Shown: in pieces, positions 30,027 to 38,295 of the stretch
How positions within the stretch are numbered: position 1 is the stretch's first letter
Layout of the letters: the number at the start of each line of letters is the position of its first letter
Assembly (NCBI GenBank): GCA_900752335.1
Contig: CAADUZ010000042.1
Location: 1 to 38,295 of the forward strand
Reading direction: 5' to 3'
DNA: 38,295 nucleotides
From: Clostridia bacterium
GTDB lineage: Bacteria; Bacillota; Clostridia; TANB77; CAG-508
Made by a program: the position numbers and the translations under genes
The notes under the pieces: generated by a model
What the model was told of the DNA's origin: nothing
Seen by the model: the letters and a program-made list of their open reading frames with translations, nothing else
The model's database searches: none

Positions 30027-31310
30027 ATGAAAGAAGCAAACAAGCTAAATAAAAAGACAAGCAAAATAAATCTTCAAAGAACTTCAAAAATGTATAATAA
30101 AGAAAGAGGTATTACGTTAATTGCATTAGTAATAACAATTATAATACTAATAATATTAGCCACAGTAACAATAACATTAGTATTTGGAGAAGGAGGACTA
30201 ATTCAAAGGGCACAAGAAGGAAAAACACTAACAGAACAGGCACAAAAGGATGAGCAAGACGAGTTAAAAGGAGCAGAAGAATTTATAAATGGTGTGCTTG
30301 CCGGAACAACAAATCCACCAGAGGAAAGCACACCAATAGAAGAAGCAAAACCGAATCCAAATGAAGATGGACCAAAATTTGAAGATACAACAAGAATAAC
30401 AGACGATTTAGATAATGAAGTAACAATACCAGGGGGATTTCATTTAGATAAAGATAGTGGAACAAAGGTAGAAGAGGGAATAGTAATAGAGGATGATAGT
30501 GGTAACCAATTTGTATGGGTACCAGTAGGAGAATATAACGTATCAACTACCATAAATTCTACAGGGAAATTAACAAATGAATTAAGTAGAAGGACTTTTA
30601 CAGAAAGTGGTTCAACATTAGTAAGTGGAGATGATGCAATAGCTGGTGATGAGGTAGAAGAATATAATGAATATTTTTATGGTGAAGAAAATGAAAATTC
30701 AGTGGCAAAAGATCAGATAGATTTTTTTAAAAACAGTAGTACAACCAATAAAGGATTTTATATAGGTCGTTATGAAGCCGGAACCGAAACAGAAAGAACT
30801 GCAAGGAATAATCCATTAACAATACCATTAGTGCAGGCAGATAAATATCCATATATATGGGTGAAAAGAAACCAAGCAAAAGAGCAAGCAGAAGCAATGT
30901 ATAGTGAAAATGAGTTTGTAACAAGTGAACTAATAAGTAGTTATGCATGGGATACAGCATTAAATTTTGTATGTCAGACAAATGAAGAAGGATATTTATT
31001 AGCAACAACAACAGATAGTGCTCATGGAAATATAGGAACAAGTTATAGTGATGATATAAATAGAACTAAAACGGGAGAATATGAAGCAGATAATTATTCA
31101 AATATTCATGATTTATTAGGTAATTGTACAGAATGGACAACAGAGTACTCTAGCTACTTTTATGGTAGTAACGTAATTACGTGTGTGTATAGAGGAGGTA
31201 CTTACCACACCTCTGCTAGGTATTCATCTTTTCGAAACAGTACCGGTACAGCCAACGATAGCAAAAGCCTTTCCTTCCGCCTCCAGCTTTATATAAATCC
31301 TGAAAGCTGA
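30027..31310 (+). CDS. pseudopilin-like N-terminus fused to an FGE/C-type-lectin domain; candidate DGR variable protein
   Basis: The 427-aa product begins with a basic leader, then KERG-ITLIALVITIIILIIL at residues 25-44: a prepilin-type cleavage site after G28 and a long hydrophobic helix. The usual +5 Glu is Ala. A Pro/Glu-rich linker (about 90-125) leads to a formylglycine-generating-enzyme/sulfatase-modifying-factor fold: FVWVPVGEY, GFYIGRYEAGTE, SYAWDTALNFVC, NIHDLLGNCTEWT and VYRGGTYHTSARYSSFRNST, ending SLSFRLQLYI. The active-site Cys pair of true FGE is not evident, so a binding role is likelier. The last 90 bases are compositionally unlike the rest. This combination is that of DGR target proteins. 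AAAGGAG precedes the ATG. Confidence 0.85.
   Translation: MKEANKLNKKTSKINLQRTSKMYNKERGITLIALVITIIILIILATVTITLVFGEGGLIQRAQEGKTLTEQAQKDEQDELKGAEEFINGVLAGTTNPPEESTPIEEAKPNPNEDGPKFEDTTRITDDLDNEVTIPGGFHLDKDSGTKVEEGIVIEDDSGNQFVWVPVGEYNVSTTINSTGKLTNELSRRTFTESGSTLVSGDDAIAGDEVEEYNEYFYGEENENSVAKDQIDFFKNSSTTNKGFYIGRYEAGTETERTARNNPLTIPLVQADKYPYIWVKRNQAKEQAEAMYSENEFVTSELISSYAWDTALNFVCQTNEEGYLLATTTDSAHGNIGTSYSDDINRTKTGEYEADNYSNIHDLLGNCTEWTTEYSSYFYGSNVITCVYRGGTYHTSARYSSFRNSTGTANDSKSLSFRLQLYINPES
31196..31283 (+). other. candidate DGR variable region (VR)
   Basis: This segment encodes the ligand-facing end of the lectin fold, from RGGTYHTSARYSSF to SLSFRLQ. By hand count 43 of 90 bases in 31201-31290 are G or C, against 15 of 60 in 31081-31140. 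Many codons are of the NNC/NNT type (TAC, CAC, ACC, AAC, AGT, ACC, AAC, GAT, AGC) that adenine mutagenesis of AAC/AAT-rich templates produces. Codons such as CGC, CTC and TCC are rare elsewhere in the window. Confidence 0.6.
31284..31309 (+). repeat. inverted repeat at the end of the candidate variable region
   Basis: CAGCTTT (31284-31290) and AAAGCTG (31303-31309) are perfect 7-bp arms with a 12-nt loop; the right arm overlaps the TGA stop. In characterised DGRs a hairpin just after VR helps target recognition. It may also be a weak terminator, though no T run follows. Confidence 0.55.
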
Positions 31311-31331
31311 TAGAAGAAGTAAAAAAGTTGC

Positions 31332-31360
31332 TTGCATTTATTTTAAAATTATGGTAATAT
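31332..31360 (+). promoter_or_regulatory. promoter of the valS T-box leader
   Basis: TTGCAT (31332-31337), 17 bp, TAATAT (31355-31360). Confidence 0.65.
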
Positions 31361-31366
31361 ATATAC

Positions 31367-31620
31367 CATAATGCGAAGAAAAAGAAGAGTAGGTTTTTTC
31401 CTTCTATAAAGAGAATAAAGGTCGATGGCTGTAAGCCTTTAATAGAAACAAAACTGAAGGTAGCTTTGGAGCAGATATGGCGAAATAGTAGTAGCTGTGT
31501 ACGTGTAGCTTGCGTTAAAAGTAATTAAGATGCAATTAATTTTAAAGTGGATAAATTGTGAATTAAGGTGGTACCGTAAGTAAAAAACTTGCCCTTATGT
31601 TTAGGGTGAGTTTTTTTGTA
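31367..31620 (+). promoter_or_regulatory. T-box riboswitch controlling valS (specifier GTA)
   Basis: The leader fills most of the 350-bp gap before valS. Stem I elements are visible: AGAGTAG near its base and the distal AAAGG...GATGGCTGTAAGCCTTT. The specifier segment CTGAAG-GTA-GCTTTGGAG places a valine codon, GTA, at 31460-31462. The T-box AAGGTGGTACCG is at 31565-31576; its TGGT pairs with the ACCA end of uncharged tRNA. The terminator AACTTGCCCT/AGGGTGAGTT with a long T run ends near 31617. Uncharged tRNA-Val would favour antitermination and valS expression. Confidence 0.95.
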
Positions 31621-31660
31621 TATATTTTAATATAATTTAATATAAAGGGAGAGTGATTTT

Positions 31661-34354
31661 ATGGAAGAAAAGAGTTTAAGTAAAAAGCTAAATGATAAGT
31701 TTAATCCAAAAGATTTTGAGGATAAATTGTATGCAGACTGGGAGCAAAAAGGGTATTTTAAGCCAAGTATGGATAAAACAAAGGAAAGCTATTGTATTAT
31801 GATGCCTCCTCCAAATGTAACTGGTAAGCTTCACATGGGACATGCATTGGACGATACAATTCAAGATATTTTAATCCGTTTTAAAAGGATGCAAGGGTAT
31901 AATACATTGTGGCTTCCAGGTTCTGACCATGCTGCAATTTCTACTGAAATGAAAGTTGTAGAGAAGCTTAAAAAAGAAGGAAAAACTAAACAAGAACTAG
32001 GTAGAGATAAGTTTTTAGAAGAAGCTTGGGATTGGACTAGAATTTATGGTGGAACAATACAAGCACAGCAAAAAAAGCTTGGCTGTTCTTGTGACTGGGA
32101 TAGACGTAGATTTACACTAGATGAAGGTTTATCAGATGCAGTTTTAGAGCAATTTGTTAGGTTATATAACAAAGGGCTTATTTACAAAGGTACAAGAATG
32201 ATAAATTATTGCCCAAGTTGTAAAACTTCTATATCAGATGCAGAGGTTGAGTATAAAGAAGAGGCTACTCATTTATGGTATATTAGATACAAAATTACTG
32301 GTACAGAGGATAGATATATTACAGTTGCAACTACAAGACCAGAAACAATGCTTGGAGATACAGCTGTAGCAGTAAGCCCAACTGATGAAAGATACAAAGA
32401 TTTAGTGGGCAAAACTTGTATACTTCCAATTATGAATAAAGAAATTCCAATTATTGCAGACGAATTTGTTGAAAAGGAATTTGGTACAGGTTGTGTTAAA
32501 ATTACACCTGCACATGATATGAACGATTATCAATCTGGCTTAAGACATAACCTAGAGATTATATCTGTTTTTGACGACAATAACAAAATGGGGGATTTGG
32601 CTCCTAAATACAAGGGAATGGACTTATTAGAGGCAAGAAAAGCTATAGTAGAAGACTTGAAAGAGCTAGGTGCTTTAGTAAAAACAGAGAACTATGTTCA
32701 TAATGTTGCAAAATGTGAAAGATGCAAAAATACGCTAGAACCAAAAGTATCAGAGCAATGGTTTGTAGCAATGAAGGATTTGGCTAAAAAGGCAGCAGAT
32801 TCTGTTAGAAATGGAGAAGTAAACTTTGTACCTAAAAAATATGAAAAACAATATTTTAATTGGCTAGATAATATACAAGACTGGTGCATTTCAAGGCAAT
32901 TATGGTGGGGACATAGAATACCTGCATACTATTGTGAAGAATGCTCTCACATAAATGTTGCAAAAGAAATGCCAGAAAAATGCGAGAAATGCGGAAGCAC
33001 TAAATTGCATCAAGATGAAGATACACTAGACACTTGGTTTAGTTCTGCATTGTGGCCATTTTCAACACTTGGCTGGCCAAATACAGAAACAGAAGACTAC
33101 AAAACATTTTATCCAACAAATGTACTAGTTACAGGGTTTGATATAATTACATTCTGGGTATCAAGAATGATGTCACAAGGACTAGAACTTACAGGACAAG
33201 CACCATTCAAAGACGTTCTTATACATGGTATGGTACGTGATAGCCAAGGAAGAAAAATGTCTAAAACACTTGGAAATGGAATAGATCCAATAGAAATTAT
33301 AGATAAATATGGTGCGGATTCTTTAAGATTTGCAGTAATTTCTGGAACTACAATGGGAAATGATATAAGATACATGCCAGAAAAACTAGAGCAAGCCTCA
33401 AACTTTGCAAATAAAATATGGAATGCAGCTAAATTCATAATTAATTCTTTAGCAGATGAGCAAAAAGTAAGAGATTTTTGTTATGAAGTGTATGAAAAGA
33501 ATAAAGCATATAACCCAGATATGTTGAAGATAGAAGATAAATGGATATTAAACAAATTTGATAAATTAGTAGTAGACGTAACAAGAAATATGGAAAACTA
33601 TGATTTAGGAGTAGCACTAGATAAAATCTACAGCTTTATATGGAACGAATTTTGTGACTGGTATATAGAAATGGTAAAACCACGTATATATAGCGAAAAT
33701 GAAGAAGAAAAAGTAGCAGTGAGCGATATATTAAACCATGTATTTGGTTCTTCATTAAAACTACTTCATCCATTTATGCCATTTGTAACAGCAGAAATAT
33801 ATTCAAAATTAATCTGTTTTGGAACAGAGGATATAATTGTATCAAAATGGCCAAAGATAAGGGAAAAATTTGTATTTGACAAAGAAGAAGAATTTGTAGA
33901 AAAATTAAAAGAAATAATTACAGAAGTAAGAAATGTAAGAGCAAATGCAAATATTCACCCATCAAAAAAATCAGAATTAATATTTGTAACAGATAAGTAT
34001 GAAAAAGAAATATTAGATGCACAAGAGTTTATACTAAAATTAGGATTTGGAGAAAAAATATTAATTCAAAAAGATAAAGAAGGAATACCAGAAAATTCTA
34101 TAAGTATTTTAAGAGATGGAATAGAGCTATATATACCATTTGAGCAATTAGTAGATATAGAAGAGGAGAAAAAGAGACTAGAAGAAGAAATTACAAGACT
34201 AGAAGGGGAAGTAGCAAGATGCGAAAAAATGCTTTCTAACCCAGGCTTTGTAAATAAAGCACCAGAGGCAAAAGTACAAGAAGAGAAAAACAAACTTACA
34301 AATTATACAGAATTATTAAGCAAAGCAAAAGAAAGATTAGAAAATTTAAAATAA
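31661..34354 (+). CDS. valS: valyl-tRNA synthetase
   Basis: ValRS charges tRNA-Val and edits mischarged Thr. The class I signature is PPPNVTGKLHMGHALDDT near residue 48, and KMSKTLGNG is the second one. The CP1 editing domain includes TTRPETMLGDTAVAV. Two Cys clusters (CPSCKTSISDAE and a C-E-E-C ... C-E-K-C pair) look like zinc ribbons of the bacterial type. A C-terminal coiled coil (EEEKKRLEEEITRLEGEVAR) ends the protein. The length of 897 aa is normal. It sits behind its own T-box and has GGGAGAG before the ATG. Confidence 0.98.
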   Translation: MEEKSLSKKLNDKFNPKDFEDKLYADWEQKGYFKPSMDKTKESYCIMMPPPNVTGKLHMGHALDDTIQDILIRFKRMQGYNTLWLPGSDHAAISTEMKVVEKLKKEGKTKQELGRDKFLEEAWDWTRIYGGTIQAQQKKLGCSCDWDRRRFTLDEGLSDAVLEQFVRLYNKGLIYKGTRMINYCPSCKTSISDAEVEYKEEATHLWYIRYKITGTEDRYITVATTRPETMLGDTAVAVSPTDERYKDLVGKTCILPIMNKEIPIIADEFVEKEFGTGCVKITPAHDMNDYQSGLRHNLEIISVFDDNNKMGDLAPKYKGMDLLEARKAIVEDLKELGALVKTENYVHNVAKCERCKNTLEPKVSEQWFVAMKDLAKKAADSVRNGEVNFVPKKYEKQYFNWLDNIQDWCISRQLWWGHRIPAYYCEECSHINVAKEMPEKCEKCGSTKLHQDEDTLDTWFSSALWPFSTLGWPNTETEDYKTFYPTNVLVTGFDIITFWVSRMMSQGLELTGQAPFKDVLIHGMVRDSQGRKMSKTLGNGIDPIEIIDKYGADSLRFAVISGTTMGNDIRYMPEKLEQASNFANKIWNAAKFIINSLADEQKVRDFCYEVYEKNKAYNPDMLKIEDKWILNKFDKLVVDVTRNMENYDLGVALDKIYSFIWNEFCDWYIEMVKPRIYSENEEEKVAVSDILNHVFGSSLKLLHPFMPFVTAEIYSKLICFGTEDIIVSKWPKIREKFVFDKEEEFVEKLKEIITEVRNVRANANIHPSKKSELIFVTDKYEKEILDAQEFILKLGFGEKILIQKDKEGIPENSISILRDGIELYIPFEQLVDIEEEKKRLEEEITRLEGEVARCEKMLSNPGFVNKAPEAKVQEEKNKLTNYTELLSKAKERLENLK

Positions 34355-34363
34355 GGTTTAAAG

Positions 34364-34418
34364 AAAAAGGACATACATTTTCATTTAAAAATTTGAAAGA
34401 AAATGTGTGTCTTTTTTT
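34364..34418 (+). terminator. terminator of valS
   Basis: AAAAAGGACATACATTTTC and GAAAATGTGTGTCTTTTTTT form a long stem with small mismatches and a T7 run. Confidence 0.85.
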
Positions 34419-34522
34419 GCTTTGCAAAAAATAAATATTGAATAAAAAAAAATTATATTTAATAAATATACTGTATACAATACTTTGAAGGTTTTAATCA
34501 AAAAATAATGATAATTTCCATA

Positions 34523-34551
34523 TTGACTTTTAAAAGGAACAATGATATATA
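34523..34551 (+). promoter_or_regulatory. promoter of the Cna-B adhesin gene
   Basis: TTGACT (34523-34528), 17 bp, extended -10 TGATATATA (hexamer 34546-34551). The leader is about 65 nt. Confidence 0.7.
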
Positions 34552-34624
34552 AAAGCTGTACGTTAAAAATATTATTTCCGTAAGAGATAAGTAATATATT
34601 AAAAATTTACATGGAGGGAATTTA

Positions 34625-37600
34625 ATGAAAAAGACATTAAAAAAGGGAACTAAAAAGCTTTTTATATTATTCATTATTGTTATTCTAGTAACTTCTGTAA
34701 TGCCTGCAAATACTGTATGTGCGGGTATAGAAGATAGTGAAAATAAGATAACTAAAGAAGAAAATTTAGAAACTAATGATGGAATAAACCTTAAAATAGA
34801 AAAAGAAACAAATATTACAGAAGATGGAAAGAATACTACGGAAATAAACGATATAGAAGATGAAAATAAAATAACTAACGAAGAAAATACAAATATTGTT
34901 GATAAAAGTATTGGTGATACAAATACTTTAAGTGTTGATGGTAATAATAATACTACTACCATTGACGAAGAAGAGAGTAAGGAAAAATTAACAGACAATG
35001 AAGAAAAGAAAGTAAGCACTAAAAGTGATACTTTAAATCAAAATATACAAACATATAGTGCGTCATACAGTGATTTGGCTAATTTTGTTTCTGAAGTAAA
35101 GCTTTTGGATCAGAATGGAAACGAAGTAAAAGATAATATTAACCCAGATGCAACATATTCAATACAAATAGTATTTAGAGAAACAGCTGATAAGCAATTT
35201 ACAGTAAATGGTAGTGGAGAAATGACATATTTATTACCTGAATATGTCAAAGTTTTGCGTGGGATTTCAGAGCAAGATATTGTAAGCAGTACAGGTATAA
35301 AATTAGGAAAATATTCAATTAGCGAAAACGGATTAGTAACTGTTAAATGGAATTCTGTAGATAGAGATGGTAATTCTATAGATGAATTATACATAGACTA
35401 CTATAATGATGCCTTTTTGAATTTGAGGTTTGATTCAAAAATATCTGTTGAATCAATAGGAGAAGAGGTAGAAATTGACTTTGGAAATAATATTACAATT
35501 AGCATTACTTTTGACGAAAAATATAGTTTAGTAGTTAATAAAAGTGCTGGAGAATATGACGTAGCAACTCACTCAATAGATTATGAAGTAGAGCTTTCTA
35601 CTTATGGAGAGCTTTCTAACTTAAAATTGAGAGATATATTGGATGAAGATTTTAATTTGGACTTAAAATCTCCAATAGAAATAACATATAACTATAACGA
35701 CGGAAGCGTTAGAAAAGTTAGTATTAATGCAAGTAATTATCCAAATTCAGTTATTATTAATGATGATGGCAATACTAAACAGCTTTCAGGCGAAGAAATT
35801 AAAGAATACATAGAAATTCTAGATGGCGAATTTATATTATACTATAAAGATAGTGGTAAGGAAACTGTAAAAAGCCAAACACAGATTATAGCAAAATATA
35901 CTGCTCTAATGAAAGAAAGTGTTATTACTGGTAGTACAGAAGGTGTAATAAATAAAGAAGTTCAAAATACTGCAATAGGAACGGGTAAGACTACTAAAGG
36001 TGTAGAGGTAGAAAATTCTGATACAGAAAAAGTAAATATTGTAGATACTATTTTGCAAAAAGCAGGAGACCTTGTAGAAAAAGGTGATTCAACTTTAAAT
36101 AATAAAGAAGATGTCATTTTATGGTATATTGCATTAGGAGATGGTTATAGTAATATAAATGGTACTGTAATTCAAGATACATTAGGGGATGGTTTGACAT
36201 TTGCAACAAAAGAATTATGTATGATATTACTATATGATAAAAATCAAAATGTAATATATCAAGAATATAACTATTTGGAAAATACTTCTATACAAATTAA
36301 AGACAATACATTTACATATAATGTACCAACTGATAAAGAATACTATAAATGTGAGATATATTATTGTACATATTTTGATTCTAATGTTTCGATTGGTTAT
36401 GAAGGATTTGAAAATAGAGTTGAAAGTGTAGGACCTATCGGAGAACATGAGACTACGGGAGAAGCATGGATAGAAAGAGATTTGCCAGAAATAACAAAAA
36501 AAGTAGAAAATATTGAAAATGGTGATGATGGAATTAAATATAATATAGAAATGACAGTACCAGGTTCATATAATGGAAAATGGTTTTATTTATATGATAT
36601 TACACAAATTTCAGTTGATATATGGAACGGAACTCAATTTGAAGAAAAGACATATTATATAAATTATGCAGAATTTTCTGAATACTTTGTTGAAAATCTC
36701 AAAATTACTGCTACTATAGACAATGAAGAGATTGAATTTGTAAACTATAATGTATATCCTGATGCACCATATACATATTATATTATCTATAGTGGTGTTT
36801 CAAATTATGGTCAGTTTGCTATGGCTTTTAATGGCGGAGATGAAAATTCTATACATTGGAATATTCCAGAAGATAGTACTTTAAAAATTTCATATAAAGT
36901 ACCATTAAATGCTACGTTATATGAAAGATCTGGAGAAGCAAAAGGAACAATAGAACAATATTCTGGAGAAACAATAAAAAATATTGTTGAAGTTATTGCT
37001 AGAAACGAGATTGGAACTGGAAGTGTAACAAAAGACCAAGTAGATGCTACTATTCCAGAAATTCTAAAGAAAGATTATGAGTTTATCGATAATACAAATT
37101 TAGCAAAATTTGATATTAAAGTGAATAAAGATGAAATTGATTTAGATAGTAAAAGTGATACATTGACTATCGTGGATACAATGTCTCCAGAGTTATATTT
37201 ACTGGAAAACACACTACAAATCAATGAATATAATAAAGAGACAAAAGAATATGATATACCGATTACTCTCGAATATACAGTAACAGTAGACCCAGCTACA
37301 GACGAAACCATTCTAGAGATGAAAATACCTGATGAAAAAAATATTGAAATTAAATACAATGCTCTTATGGAAGGAAAAGGAATTGTAGATATTACAAATT
37401 TGGCACAAATAAAAGGAATTTCAGGTTCTTCAAGTAAAACAGAATATTCATTTGAAGTACAAAATAGTTCTGCAGTTTCAGGAGGATCTACAACAGGAAC
37501 AGATTTCTATCTTGTAAAATATGGAGAAAGTCCATTAGGTAACACTCCTCTTTCTGGTGTTGAGTTTGAATTAAGCAAAGTAGATACAAGTGGAGAAAAT

Positions 37601-38295
37601 GTGATAATAGCGACTCCTAAAACAGATACAAACGGTAAAATTGCTTTTGAAAATATGGATGAAGGAACATATTACTTAAGAGAGCTTGCAACATTAGACT
37701 CAACATATATTTTATTAAGTGAACCAATAGAAATTGTAATTAGTTCTGATAATACAGTAACAGTGAACTATGCTGTAGACGGATTAGTTAAAGTAGGAAC
37801 TGATTTAGAAAATAATACAGTGATAGAGGTACTAAATAGAGCACAAAGATATATAAGTGTAAGTGGAAGTAAAACATGGGTAGATTATGAGAACAAATGG
37901 AGTACGAGACCAGCTTCTATCAACGTAAATCTATTAGCAAATGGTAATAAAATAGACACACGAAAAGTAGATAGTAGCAATGGATGGAAGTATGAATTTA
38001 CTAATTTACCAAAGTATGATTTAACAGGAGAAGAAATAGTATATACAATAACGGAAGACGAGGTAAAGGGCTATACAACAAGTGTTAATGGAAACGATTT
38101 GGTAAATACATTAGTTACAACAAATATAAGTGGAAGTAAAACATGGGTAGATTATGAGAATAAATGGAATATGAGACCAGTTTCTATTAACGTAAATCTA
38201 TTAGCAAATGGCAATAAAATAGATACACAAAAAGTAGATAGTAGCAATGGATGGAAGTATGAATTTACTAATTTACCAAAGTATGATTTAACAGG
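34625..38295 (+). CDS. large secreted adhesin with SpaA/Cna-B repeats (partial, runs off window)
   Basis: GGAGGG precedes the ATG, and the frame stays open for 1223 codons to the window end. Residues 1-33 are a signal peptide (KKLFILFIIVILVTSVMPAN). An acidic Asn/Thr-rich linker of about 100 residues follows (ENKITKEEN, NNNTTTIDEEES). Residues about 140-950 hold several beta-sandwich modules of the adhesive-domain type (TLTIVDTMSPELYLLE, VVNKSAGEYDV, YTALMKESVITG). A SpaA/prealbumin-like domain begins near residue 957 (FYLVKYGESPLGNTPLSGVE to DGTYYLRE-like DEGTYYLREL). Tandem Cna-B repeats start at about residue 1080 (SGSKTWVDYENKW). A C-terminal sorting signal is expected beyond the window. 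Such proteins form stiff, isopeptide-bonded stalks on the cell surface. Confidence 0.9.
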   Translation, partial: MKKTLKKGTKKLFILFIIVILVTSVMPANTVCAGIEDSENKITKEENLETNDGINLKIEKETNITEDGKNTTEINDIEDENKITNEENTNIVDKSIGDTNTLSVDGNNNTTTIDEEESKEKLTDNEEKKVSTKSDTLNQNIQTYSASYSDLANFVSEVKLLDQNGNEVKDNINPDATYSIQIVFRETADKQFTVNGSGEMTYLLPEYVKVLRGISEQDIVSSTGIKLGKYSISENGLVTVKWNSVDRDGNSIDELYIDYYNDAFLNLRFDSKISVESIGEEVEIDFGNNITISITFDEKYSLVVNKSAGEYDVATHSIDYEVELSTYGELSNLKLRDILDEDFNLDLKSPIEITYNYNDGSVRKVSINASNYPNSVIINDDGNTKQLSGEEIKEYIEILDGEFILYYKDSGKETVKSQTQIIAKYTALMKESVITGSTEGVINKEVQNTAIGTGKTTKGVEVENSDTEKVNIVDTILQKAGDLVEKGDSTLNNKEDVILWYIALGDGYSNINGTVIQDTLGDGLTFATKELCMILLYDKNQNVIYQEYNYLENTSIQIKDNTFTYNVPTDKEYYKCEIYYCTYFDSNVSIGYEGFENRVESVGPIGEHETTGEAWIERDLPEITKKVENIENGDDGIKYNIEMTVPGSYNGKWFYLYDITQISVDIWNGTQFEEKTYYINYAEFSEYFVENLKITATIDNEEIEFVNYNVYPDAPYTYYIIYSGVSNYGQFAMAFNGGDENSIHWNIPEDSTLKISYKVPLNATLYERSGEAKGTIEQYSGETIKNIVEVIARNEIGTGSVTKDQVDATIPEILKKDYEFIDNTNLAKFDIKVNKDEIDLDSKSDTLTIVDTMSPELYLLENTLQINEYNKETKEYDIPITLEYTVTVDPATDETILEMKIPDEKNIEIKYNALMEGKGIVDITNLAQIKGISGSSSKTEYSFEVQNSSAVSGGSTTGTDFYLVKYGESPLGNTPLSGVEFELSKVDTSGENVIIATPKTDTNGKIAFENMDEGTYYLRELATLDSTYILLSEPIEIVISSDNTVTVNYAVDGLVKVGTDLENNTVIEVLNRAQRYISVSGSKTWVDYENKWSTRPASINVNLLANGNKIDTRKVDSSNGWKYEFTNLPKYDLTGEEIVYTITEDEVKGYTTSVNGNDLVNTLVTTNISGSKTWVDYENKWNMRPVSINVNLLANGNKIDTQKVDSSNGWKYEFTNLPKYDLT
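37862..38295 (+). repeat. near-identical tandem Cna-B repeats (267-bp period)
   Basis: AGTGGAAGTAAAACATGGGT begins at 37862 and again at 38129, a period of 267 bp or 89 codons. Over the 167 bp that can be compared, I count 8 differences, all transitions; four change the protein (S/N, T/M, A/V, R/Q). The second copy is cut by the window end, so the copy number is unknown. Confidence 0.9.

Noticed and set aside
30027..31310. True formylglycine-generating enzyme for sulfatase activation
   Set aside because: The fold matches, but the protein is surface-anchored, no sulfatase is encoded here, and the paired active-site Cys are not evident.
28864..34354. DGR reverse transcriptase, accessory protein or template repeat near the candidate target
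   Set aside because: I looked through the neighbouring frames and found no reverse transcriptase motif (such as YADD/YMDD in context) and no second copy of the variable region in the window.
34498..35394. Leftward frames opposite the start of the large adhesin
   Set aside because: They are shadows of the adhesin frame, which has a promoter, GGAGGG and a signal peptide.

Overview
The window is chromosomal DNA of a strongly AT-rich, Gram-positive, spore-forming member of the Clostridia (Bacillota). The signs are A/T-ending codons, AAGGAGG-type ribosome binding sites, TTGACA/TATAAT promoters, an intact spoVM, a PASTA-domain PrkC kinase, a sortase with a matching wall-anchored substrate, MurT/GatD-type genes and a T-box in front of valS. 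Several lineage-specific features (short AlaRS, degenerate GatD) suggest an uncultured gut-type clade rather than classical Clostridium. I cannot name the species.

Layout. 1-99: right end of an IS3-family insertion sequence. 198-2600: mnmA, a small coiled-coil gene, and a divergent pair made of a small XRE repressor and a DUF6809-like gene. 2752-4835: murT-gatD. 4955-10378: the conserved cluster rlmN-prpC-prkC-rsgA-rpe. 10648-12249: pyrG behind a leader with a terminator-like hairpin. 12323-14734, minus strand: a bactofilin-like membrane protein, a DUF1540-like mini-protein, nth and a small Cys-containing membrane protein. 14882-15134: a 49-aa membrane protein and spoVM. 15399-18373: a short alaS, a HIT hydrolase and a sortase. 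18519-18716: tRNA-His and tRNA-Gln. 18835-20307, minus: a VWA surface protein ending in an IPQTG sorting signal. 20488-24275: ylmH, folD, dprA and an MFS transporter. 24398-29721: a glucan module (glycogen phosphorylase, 53-aa membrane protein, GH57 branching enzyme, DUF4912 protein). 30027-31310: a pilin-like/FGE-lectin protein. 31332-34354: T-box and valS. 34625 to the end: a large Cna-B adhesin, cut by the window edge.

Most interesting points. (1) The protein at 30027-31310 looks like a diversity-generating retroelement (DGR) target: pseudopilin-like N-terminus, FGE/C-type-lectin fold, a compositionally distinct 3' end, and an inverted repeat right behind it. No reverse transcriptase or template repeat is in the window. 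(2) The GatD partner of MurT has lost both the nucleophilic Cys and the catalytic His. (3) AlaRS stops after the editing domain and has no C-Ala domain. (4) A family of palindromic REP-like repeats occurs at three loci. Two copies share a 15-mer and sit exactly at the stop codons of alaS and dprA, both of which lack the usual C-terminal domain. (5) A 26-codon spoVM and several other mini-genes are too short for routine gene calling.

There are no rRNA genes, CRISPR arrays or complete mobile elements. All family calls rest on motif recognition by eye; no database search was possible.
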